DNA from: Pseudomonadota bacterium
Lineage (GTDB): Bacteria; Desulfobacterota; Desulfobulbia; Desulfobulbales; Desulfocapsaceae
Reading direction: 5' to 3'
Assembly (NCBI GenBank): GCA_023412495.1
Contig: JAEYNP010000080.1
Location: 248,001-312,000 of the forward strand
Length of the DNA: 64,000 bases
The notes under the pieces were generated by a model. It saw only the letters and a list, made by a program, of their open reading frames with translations. It made no database searches and was not told the DNA's origin. The translations under genes were made by a program, and so were the position numbers. Below, piece by piece: positions 57,727 through 64,000 of this stretch (position 1 is the first letter of the stretch; every line of letters begins with the position of its first letter).

Positions 57727-57875
57727 CTAGGAGTCTGTCGAATTATAGCGATTTTTTCTCAGATCGAGGCAAACTCGAAAAAATTACCGGAGGCATATAA
57801 TTAATATTCCGAGGATAATTTTTTCGAGTTTAACGAAGATATGGGGAAAAAGGGCACAATCCGACAGGCTCCTAG
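57727..57875. repeat. 149-bp imperfect inverted repeat (MITE-like element) within the operon
   Basis: CTAGGAGTCTGTCGAATTAT at one end and CTAGGAGCCTGTCGGATTGT (read from the opposite end) are near-identical terminal inverted repeats. Internal segments also pair (AAACTCGAAAAAATTA on both sides), so the whole element folds on itself. It fills the gap between DUF1329 and the YCF48-like gene; its terminal CTAG supplies the DUF1329 stop codon. No ORF is inside. Confidence 0.8.
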
Positions 57876-59233
57876 CGAATTCCCGAGCCAGCCAGCGCAT
57901 CGGGCGTAAAGAAGCTGTCGGGCCGGGGCTGCACGCTCTGGAACTGCACTGGCATCTCATTGGTGATGATGGTTGCGCAACACGCGCCGGTCTGGAGATT
58001 ATAGACAAACATGGAGACCGGAACGATTGCCGGGAAATCCATCGCCAGCAACGGCAGGGATAACGTGCTTCTCCACAACTGTCCCTGGCCGTCCCAACCA
58101 TCGTAGAGCACGGTCCACCAGCTGTCTTCGTCGATGTACATCCGCCTTTTTGCCACCACATGCCGCTTGCCCGTCGCTAGATTTCCCTCCACCACCCACA
58201 CCCGGTGAAGCTCCCAGCGGACGTAGTCCGGGTTGACACCCTTCTCCCCGATGATGTCCTTGTCTTTCTGCAGATAAAACGTATTGGCATTATAGGGGAC
58301 ATACATTTCCTGCTTGCCGATAAGTTTCCAGTCGTAGCGATCGAGCGCGCCATTGAAGACGAACACCTCATCGAAGTAGTTGTGGCCAGAGGAAACGAAA
58401 TCCGGAGTGTCATAAGCGATAGAAGGCGCTCGCCTGGTGCGGCGCTGCCCGACGAGGTACTGCCAGGCCTGGCGGCCCTTGCCGTACATGTCCACCGGAT
58501 CGCGGGCCAGGATGGTCTCTCCGGCCTTGAAGGGCGGAGCTTTCTGCACCTGCCGGAAAAGGAAGAATTCCCCGTTCCACTGCTCCATGGGTGTATCTTT
58601 GAGATAATATGGGAATTGTTCCTGGTCCTCTGCCTCTACCACGAGGATGTTCTTACCGTCCGGCGTTATAAGATAGTTGCGGAAAGGCACGGAGGTTGCC
58701 TCTCCCCGGAAGGCCAGCAGGTGGTTCCACATCACCTCGAAGCCGTCCTTCGGGATGGGAAAGGGTATGCCGCCATAGGCTCCTTCGATGGACAGGCCAT
58801 TATTGGTGGTCTTTGCCCGGGTGGCGTTCTCGAAGGTGTTGTCATACACGAACTGGGGCACAGCGGCCGTGCGGTGCGTGGGATAGACATCGAGCCGGAA
58901 GGAAGGGTCTTTCTTCAGCAGCGCTTTTACTCCTTCGGCAAGCTTGTCCGCATACTGATCCATGTTCTGCGCGGTGATGGAGAACAAGGGCTTCTCGTCA
59001 GCGTACGGGTCGGGGCGTTTATCGCCCGATTTGTAACCCTCAGGCACGATTGTATACCCTCCCTCCCAGGCAGGAATCGTCCCGTCACCATTGCCGGCTT
59101 TTTCAGCGCCCAACGGGGTGAGTGTGGTTTTCAACTTGGCCGCTTCCTCCGGAGTGACCGCTGCAAGCACTCCCTGGCAAAGGGTAAGGATGGAGCATAA
59201 TCCGATGGCGAAAATGGTGGTTTTGCGTTTCAT
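57872..59233 (-). CDS. DUF1329 exported protein
   Basis: 453 residues from MKRKTTIFAIGLCSILTLCQ at 59233 (AGGAGGTTTTAAC upstream). After the signal peptide (about 24 residues) come DUF1329 landmarks: EEAAKLKTTLTPLGAEKAGN and GDGTIPAWEGGYT near the N-terminus, SIEGAYGGIPFPIPKDGFEV, VGQRRTRRAPSIAYDTPDF, FVFNGALDRYDWKLIGKQEM and AKRRMYIDEDSWW. The fold is thought to resemble periplasmic lipid carriers. It probably escorts a hydrophobic molecule between the outer-membrane DUF1302 protein and the RND transporter. The final TAG lies in the repeat element. Confidence 0.87.
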   Translation of the reverse strand: MKRKTTIFAIGLCSILTLCQGVLAAVTPEEAAKLKTTLTPLGAEKAGNGDGTIPAWEGGYTIVPEGYKSGDKRPDPYADEKPLFSITAQNMDQYADKLAEGVKALLKKDPSFRLDVYPTHRTAAVPQFVYDNTFENATRAKTTNNGLSIEGAYGGIPFPIPKDGFEVMWNHLLAFRGEATSVPFRNYLITPDGKNILVVEAEDQEQFPYYLKDTPMEQWNGEFFLFRQVQKAPPFKAGETILARDPVDMYGKGRQAWQYLVGQRRTRRAPSIAYDTPDFVSSGHNYFDEVFVFNGALDRYDWKLIGKQEMYVPYNANTFYLQKDKDIIGEKGVNPDYVRWELHRVWVVEGNLATGKRHVVAKRRMYIDEDSWWTVLYDGWDGQGQLWRSTLSLPLLAMDFPAIVPVSMFVYNLQTGACCATIITNEMPVQFQSVQPRPDSFFTPDALAGSGIR

Positions 59234-59249
59234 GTTAAAACCTCCTGAG

Positions 59250-60920
59250 CTAAAAGGTGCGTTGAACGTACAGGGAAATAAAATCACGATCCGCGAGCGT
59301 CTGGGTGTCTTCATCCCCAAAATAGTTCGTATACGTGAGGCCGAATTTCCAGGTCTGGAGATAGGTCAACCTGATGCCGATATTCCAGTCGCCGCCTTCA
59401 TCCGCGCCTCCGCCGTTGAAGATCGGGTCGACTGGCGACTTGCCCTTGGGATTGTAGCCCACCCCGATGGGCACGGTGAGGTCCACCCCCGAGAGCACCT
59501 GGTAGTAAGCGGGCTCGAACAGGGCGCGGATACCAAAGGCATAGTCGTCCCTGGTGGGGTCAAGTGCCGCATCGTTCTCCGTCGTATCGATCAGGTAGTT
59601 CCAGCCGACTTCGGCAAAGATGTTGCCCCCCTGCCAGAACGAGGTGGTGCTCAGGGCATATATGGCCGAAAGATTTGCATGGAGGGTGTCGCCGACCGCA
59701 TAGAGGGGATTGTCGTCATTGTCGGCCGTCATTCCCGGCAGCACGGTCTGCGGCGTGCTGACCAGCGGGGTGTCGATCCTGCCCGCCAGTTCGCCGCCGA
59801 GACTGACATCGCCGACCTGGGTGCTGAAACTCGTTCCGATGAGATGCACGTTCTCAGGATAGACCAGGAAGTATTCACCGATCTGGCCGCGGGCGAGATT
59901 GACGACTCCGGGGTTGATGACCGTGCCATCCGGGGCTATACCGGGCTGCAGGTATACCTGCGGCATCCGTTCGTGGTACTGGTAGTAGTAGAGTCCCAGT
60001 TCCACATCGAACGCCCGGGGCCTATAGCGAGTTGACAAGCCCCAGGTTCCCAGGTTGTCGGCCTCCATATCTTTTCCCCGGAACAGGGCGGGCCCGGGGT
60101 TCGGCCCGAGCAGGAGCCTCTCGCCGCCCTCGTCGAGGATGTCGATATTGCTGAAATAGCTCCCGGCGGGGGGTATTCTCGTTTCCCTCGCCTCGAACTG
60201 GGCAAACATGGCAACGCTCAGATTATCCAGAGGCTGCAGCTGACCCGATAGTTGCCCCACCGGCATGAAAAGCTCCTTGGCCTGGGTCGAGGGCACCCCC
60301 AGCAGTTTGATCAGATCGAGCGGAGCCTGGCCGTAGGAGATGCCGTTCGTGGCAAAGAAAAGGGATTCCCCCCACAGCAGGGTGTGTCTGCCCAGCCGGA
60401 AACTTGCGGGAGTGGACCCCAATTCTCCCTTGCCGAAAACAAAGCCGTCCAGCAGCTCGACCTTGCGGCCCGCAAGGTCCCGGGTGTCGTCGGTGAATTC
60501 ATCGTGAGCAACGGAAAAGGAGTTCGCTGTGGCAGGGGAATCGTTGTCGTTGTCGGTATTGTAGATGGAATCGTACCACGCGGCGGCGCTGATGCGGGCG
60601 CCGAAATTACGATAGGTGACGTCGAGTTCGGAGAGGAGATCGAACCTGTTGGAAATCATGCCGGTATCGAAGTTCCGGTCCCCATCGTCCCTGTTGATAT
60701 CGCGAAGAAGGGCGTCGGAGCGATCTTCCACCCGGAATGCCGCACTGTACTTCAGCGTGTTGTCCCAGCGTATTTTCAGATCCTCATTACCCGTGTCGAT
60801 CTCGAACGCGTCAGCGGGCGGAACGCTCAACATCAGTGCCAGCAAAACACTCAATGCACCGCCTGAAAGCCTGCTCGACCAGCCAAGCGCAACTCCACTG
60901 CAAACTCGCCTCTTCACCAT
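59250..60920 (-). CDS. DUF1302 outer-membrane beta-barrel-like protein
   Basis: 556 residues. A signal peptide (about residues 1-38, ADA-FEI) is followed by alternating amphipathic strands, conserved FRLGRHTLLWGESLFF and NGISYGQAPLDLIKLL, and a C-terminal strand ending in Phe (ISLYVQRTF), as in outer-membrane barrels. It sits 16 bases upstream of DUF1329. The likely role is a channel or receptor for a hydrophobic substrate in the outer membrane. The start is ATG at 60920; the leader holds a hairpin (60951-61002). Confidence 0.85.
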   Translation of the reverse strand: MVKRRVCSGVALGWSSRLSGGALSVLLALMLSVPPADAFEIDTGNEDLKIRWDNTLKYSAAFRVEDRSDALLRDINRDDGDRNFDTGMISNRFDLLSELDVTYRNFGARISAAAWYDSIYNTDNDNDSPATANSFSVAHDEFTDDTRDLAGRKVELLDGFVFGKGELGSTPASFRLGRHTLLWGESLFFATNGISYGQAPLDLIKLLGVPSTQAKELFMPVGQLSGQLQPLDNLSVAMFAQFEARETRIPPAGSYFSNIDILDEGGERLLLGPNPGPALFRGKDMEADNLGTWGLSTRYRPRAFDVELGLYYYQYHERMPQVYLQPGIAPDGTVINPGVVNLARGQIGEYFLVYPENVHLIGTSFSTQVGDVSLGGELAGRIDTPLVSTPQTVLPGMTADNDDNPLYAVGDTLHANLSAIYALSTTSFWQGGNIFAEVGWNYLIDTTENDAALDPTRDDYAFGIRALFEPAYYQVLSGVDLTVPIGVGYNPKGKSPVDPIFNGGGADEGGDWNIGIRLTYLQTWKFGLTYTNYFGDEDTQTLADRDFISLYVQRTF

Positions 60921-60950
60921 GATTCTCCTCTCGCTCTTGAGTTACTGTTT

Positions 60951-61002
60951 AGGGGCCGTTACGAAATAACTGAAACAACTTGCCCATTTCGTTACGGCCC
61001 CT
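60951..61002. promoter_or_regulatory. Long hairpin upstream of DUF1302
   Basis: AGGGGCCGTTACGAAAT and ATTTCGTTACGGCCCCT pair over 17 positions with one mismatch and an 18-base loop, between the MerR gene and DUF1302, 31 bases from the DUF1302 start. It may be a leader hairpin, operator or terminator/attenuator splitting ligase-merR from the transport genes. Confidence 0.5.
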
Positions 61003-61224
61003 TATGCCGTTGTTCAGTAGGCAATTGTCACCTTTATTGTTTTTCAACGGCTTTCCAACTCGCTTGCGTTTTTTCCGGCAAAGAAGACTTGCCGGTACCG
61101 GATAAACCATATTTTCTCGTTCCCTTGCCCAGGGAGTACGCCACCCACGGAATTTGCCCTGCCCGAGACGATCCCCGATCTTCGTCGCGGCAGGAAGGCT
61201 AACCGCCCCAGAGGGTCTGTCGAC

Positions 61225-61611
61225 TCACTCTGCAGGCCGGATTGCCTCAACTTTCCTGCGAAACGCTATAAGCTCCTCCTTAAAACCCTCCAGGCAGTCC
61301 ATCTGCCTGTTTATTTCTTTGGTAAAATGCAGAACGATCTCTCCAGCTCCCGGCGACAGCGCGGAGGGATCCTCCCCTTCCTCGTCCAGAACAACAAAAT
61401 CATGAATATCCTGCAGCTTGAATCCACCCCTCTTCATTCGCAGGATCAACTCCATGCGGTCCAGGTCACTTCTATCGTAGAGCCTCGTGCCCCTCTGCGT
61501 TCTTTTGGGTCGAATCAGTCCCAATTTCTCGTAGAGCCGCAGCGTCGGCCGAATAACTCCGAGCATCGACGCGACCTCGCAAATCGTGAGTTTGTCTTTC
61601 TCGGATTTCAT
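61225..61611 (-). CDS. MerR-family regulator
   Basis: 128 residues. LTICEVASMLGVIRPTLRLY then GLIRPKRTQRGTRLYDRSDL is the MerR winged helix-turn-helix. The linker and coiled-coil C-terminus (EEGEDPSALSPGAGEIVLHF; QMDCLEGFKEELIAFRRKVE) would dimerise it. One Cys is present, so metal sensing like MerR is unlikely. It overlaps the ligase gene by 4 bases (ATGA) and lies 304 bases from DUF1302, and likely controls the cluster. Unlike the other MerR heads here, it has no TetR domain. Confidence 0.88.
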   Translation of the reverse strand: MKSEKDKLTICEVASMLGVIRPTLRLYEKLGLIRPKRTQRGTRLYDRSDLDRMELILRMKRGGFKLQDIHDFVVLDEEGEDPSALSPGAGEIVLHFTKEINRQMDCLEGFKEELIAFRRKVEAIRPAE

Positions 61612-63152
61612 TGGTAATGCTGCTCAAAGAAGCACTTCTTCACCTCCTTTCTGAGGACCTTCCCGACCGCGCTCAGAGGAAGCTTGTCCAGAAACACAAT
61701 GCCCTTCGGACACTTGTAATGGGCCAGCCGCGCTCTGCAGAAGTCGATCAGTTCCCTCTCGTCGACCTGCAGTTCCGGTTTGCAGACAACCGCCGCTACC
61801 ACCCGCTCACCCCAGTGCTCGTCAGGGATGCCGACGACAGCGCAGGCGAGTACCGCAGGATGCTGAAAGATGATGTTCTCCGTCTCGGTCGGATAGACGT
61901 TCTCGCCTCCGGTGATGATCATGTCCGCCTTGCGGTCCGAGAGATAGAGGTAGCCGTCTTGATCGAGGCAGCCCATGTCGCCGGTACGGAGCCAGCCGTC
62001 CCGGAGCCATTCGCGGGTCAACCCTTCGTTGCGCCAGTAGCCACGCATCACGTTGGCGCCACGGATCGTCACTTCCCCGACTTCGCAGGGCCCCAGAACG
62101 GTGTCCCGCTCGTCAACGATCCGTATTTCCACACCCGGCCCGGCCTTGCCGGCACTGGTGAGGAGCTTGGCCTTATCGCCTTCGATCGCATGATCTTCCG
62201 GCAACAGGAAGGAAATAAGGGGGGCCGCCTCCGTCATGCCGTAACCCTGGGCGAATATGGGCCCGAATTTGCCGATGCACCTCTTCAGGAGTTCGACCGG
62301 CATCGGGCTTCCGGCATAAGTCATCAACCGGAGGGAGGAGAGATCGAACGTGCCGAGATGGGGAAGTTCCAAAATCCAGCTGTAGAGGGTGGGTACGGCA
62401 TTGAGGTGAGTGCACCCTTCCTTCTGGATAGCCTCCAGGACAAGCTCAGGGATTGCACGCCGCAGGATGACCACCCTGCCGCCGACCAGCAGGCAGCAGA
62501 GTGCTGGCCAGAAGGCCACGTGGAACAGGGGCAGGATCAAGCAGGTCGTGTCATGATGGGAAAACCGGCAGAGGGTCGCGATGCCGGCGGCGGAGGCCAT
62601 GATGTTCCGATGGGTCAGCATCACTCCCTTGGGAACGCCGGTGGTGCCGCCGGTGTACATCAGGACGGCCAGGTCGTCCTCTCCCACCGGAACCCTGGGA
62701 TCGGCAGTCGAAGATTCAGCGATGAGGCGTTCATAGTCCAGGCAGCCGTCAATCGGATTATCCATGGCAATGAAATTAACCAAACCATGTACCGCATTCG
62801 TCACCACCGCCATTTTCGCCTCGTACCCCTCACCCAGAAGCAGCAGGAACGGTTCGGCATCCCGCAGGATCTCGATCATTTCATGATCGGCCAGCCGCAC
62901 GTTCAGCGGCAGGACGACCAGTCCCGCCTTGGCCGCGGCGAAATACGTTTCCAGATACCGATGACTGTTGTCGGAGAGGACGGCGAGGCGATGGCCGCAT
63001 CTGCAACCCAGCCCAAGAAAGACGTTCGCCAGGGCATTGACGCGATCGTCGAACTGCCGATAGGTCAGTCTCGTCTCAGCGAAGATGACCGCCTCGTTTC
63101 GACCCTGAATTCGCCTTCCTTTCCTGGGAATATCGCCGAGTGTCAACATCAT
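61608..63152 (-). CDS. AMP-forming acyl-CoA ligase (FadD-type)
   Basis: 514 residues from MMLTLGDIPRKG at 63152 (GGAGGAAAG upstream). P-loop LMYTGGTTGVPKGVMLTH, A5 core AQGYGMTEAAPL, A7 WLRTGDMGCLDQDGYLYLSD and A8/A10 LPLSAVGKVLRKEVKK (catalytic Lys) are all intact. It adenylates a carboxylic acid and joins it to CoA in the cytoplasm. It leads the cluster, with a TetR/FadR-like operator about 46 bases upstream. Substrate class (fatty, alicyclic or aromatic acid) cannot be settled from sequence. Confidence 0.9.
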   Translation of the reverse strand: MMLTLGDIPRKGRRIQGRNEAVIFAETRLTYRQFDDRVNALANVFLGLGCRCGHRLAVLSDNSHRYLETYFAAAKAGLVVLPLNVRLADHEMIEILRDAEPFLLLLGEGYEAKMAVVTNAVHGLVNFIAMDNPIDGCLDYERLIAESSTADPRVPVGEDDLAVLMYTGGTTGVPKGVMLTHRNIMASAAGIATLCRFSHHDTTCLILPLFHVAFWPALCCLLVGGRVVILRRAIPELVLEAIQKEGCTHLNAVPTLYSWILELPHLGTFDLSSLRLMTYAGSPMPVELLKRCIGKFGPIFAQGYGMTEAAPLISFLLPEDHAIEGDKAKLLTSAGKAGPGVEIRIVDERDTVLGPCEVGEVTIRGANVMRGYWRNEGLTREWLRDGWLRTGDMGCLDQDGYLYLSDRKADMIITGGENVYPTETENIIFQHPAVLACAVVGIPDEHWGERVVAAVVCKPELQVDERELIDFCRARLAHYKCPKGIVFLDKLPLSAVGKVLRKEVKKCFFEQHYQ

Positions 63153-63545
63153 CTTTCCTCCATAATTCCCACTGGTCAATCAATTCGTTTATATACGTGA
63201 CTGAACATTCGGTCATGTGTATATGATGTCTACCTTGGCTTAAGGTTTGTGTCAATTCTTTTTTAATCGTCTATCAATATTATTTTTGCTTATCACATTA
63301 TCTATTGTTATTATTACCAATTAGCAGACAGATAAGGAATGGTACCCTGTCGCTCAGGCCATTATCGCAGCCATTTGCACAATGACACCTCAATCGAGCG
63401 GTCGAAATTCTGATAAACCAATAGTTTTCCAATTACAGCAGCACGTTACGGAGATCAGCTTCCTCTTGCTCTTGCCTCAAAAAAAGTGTATACAAAAATG
63501 GCCATAAAGTCATACGTGCTAAACGCTCAACCGCCGGGAGTCCAA
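63153..63545. promoter_or_regulatory. Divergent control region with FadR-like palindrome
   Basis: The gap separates the ligase operon (minus) from MerR-TetR regulator 3 (plus). TGACTGAACATTCGGTCA (63198-63215) is an 18-bp near-palindrome resembling TGAATGA..TCATTCA-type TetR-family FadR operators. It is flanked by a partial inverted repeat TATATACGTGAC/GTCATGTGTATA. The following AT-rich stretch (63240-63330) could hold promoters. No gene is seen in it. Confidence 0.55.
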
Positions 63546-64000
63546 ATGGTTCCAGTGCAATCCGCCAAAGGCAGTCGCATGAAAATTGCCGAACTCTGTG
63601 CAGTTTCGGGCATGAAAAAAGCGACCATCCACAGCTACCTGAGAATGGGGCTCCTGCCCCCTCCCCTGCGGGTCGGGGCGAACCTGCATCTCTACAACGA
63701 TACCCACCTGCAGACACTTTCCCGGATTCGTTCTCTACGGGAGAGGGATAAGCTGTCTCTCACCCAGATAAGGGATCTGTTGAAGAACGGTGAAGCTCCG
63801 CCGCAGCGCCAGGGGCAGGATGGACCAGTCGATGCCCCCACTGCCGAAATCGAGAGCACTCAGCTGCAACCCGGGTCGTACAGGCAGGATGAAATCATCG
63901 AGAAGGCGATAGATCTCTTTTCCAGAAGGGGGTATGAGAGCGTCACCATTGCCGACCTCACCGACTCCCTGAAGATGGGCAAGGGGTCTTTTTATCTCTA
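63546..64000 (+). CDS. MerR-TetR fusion transcriptional regulator 3, N-terminal part (runs off the right edge)
   Basis: 151 codons are visible from the ATG at 63546 (GGGAG five bases upstream); a second in-frame ATG is at 63579. Residues about 12-82 are a MerR head (MKIAELCAVSGMKKATIHSY). From about residue 114, DEIIEKAIDLFSRRGYESVT then GKGSFYLY is a TetR helix-turn-helix. It has the same unusual two-headed order as the tandem pair at 17799-19551, with a longer Pro/Gln-rich linker (QRQGQDGPVDAPTAEIEST). It is divergent from the ligase cluster. Confidence 0.8.
   Translation, partial: MVPVQSAKGSRMKIAELCAVSGMKKATIHSYLRMGLLPPPLRVGANLHLYNDTHLQTLSRIRSLRERDKLSLTQIRDLLKNGEAPPQRQGQDGPVDAPTAEIESTQLQPGSYRQDEIIEKAIDLFSRRGYESVTIADLTDSLKMGKGSFYL

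Noticed and set aside
61611..63200. Plus-strand open frame of 529 codons opposite the acyl-CoA ligase
   Set aside because: Antisense to a gene with every ligase motif; His/Gln/Asp-rich composition typical of a shadow frame.

Overview
The window looks like chromosome from an anaerobic, metabolically versatile bacterium, most likely a Desulfuromonas/Pelobacter/Geobacter-like member of the former Deltaproteobacteria (Desulfobacterota). This is inferred from gene content: three acetylene-hydratase-like Mo/W enzymes, an HdrD-like CCG protein with a NarI-like cytochrome, DUF169 and FmdE proteins, several CoA-transferases, and a good sigma-54-type promoter. No rRNA or complete tRNA is present to confirm it.

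Layout. (1) 1-6711: right end of an integrated phage-like element, all genes on the minus strand: truncated tape-measure gene, small phage genes, RepA/DnaB-like ATPase, two small DNA-binding proteins and a tyrosine integrase. It abuts a 3' fragment of tRNA-Glu(CTC), which is the attachment site. (2) 6845-17448: a minus-strand CoA-ester degradation operon with thiolase-fold protein + DUF35 partner, two crotonases, Fe-S old-yellow-enzyme, acyl-CoA dehydrogenase, CatI/AbfT-type CoA-transferase, amidohydrolase and GctAB/IpdAB-like CoA-transferase. It is interrupted by three copies of a 52-bp palindromic repeat. (3) 17799-19551: two tandem MerR-TetR fusion regulators, divergent from that operon. 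(4) 19646-38679: about 19 kb of minus-strand genes. It contains two Mo/W oxidoreductases, Fe-S and cytochrome b subunits, an HdrD-like protein, three radical-SAM proteins, DUF169, FmdE, DUF2064, GNAT, metallo-beta-lactamase and UspA proteins and a complete YnjBCD-type ABC importer. (5) 39048-47788: a patchwork with TetR, VapBC, a succinyl-CoA:acetate CoA-transferase, an RluA-type pseudouridine synthase, dispersed repeats and a decayed, partly duplicated IS3-like element. (6) 48133-50770: lactate permease with a sigma-54 candidate promoter, and small membrane proteins. (7) 50981-63152: a minus-strand cluster (acyl-CoA ligase, MerR, DUF1302, DUF1329, YCF48-like, RND transporter, UspA, SpoIIAA-like, third Mo/W enzyme). 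(8) 63546-64000: the start of a third MerR-TetR fusion, divergent from that cluster.

How it fits together (inference). The ligase/RND/DUF1302/DUF1329 cluster probably moves and activates a hydrophobic carboxylic acid, and the region-2 enzymes process CoA-bound ring or branched intermediates. Both regions have a MerR-TetR fusion transcribed divergently, so they may belong to one regulon. Region 4 looks like a membrane-associated redox system with dedicated radical-SAM maturation or modification enzymes; its substrate cannot be read from sequence. The strongest candidates for something undescribed are region 4, the MerR-TetR regulator family and the covarying 52-bp repeat.
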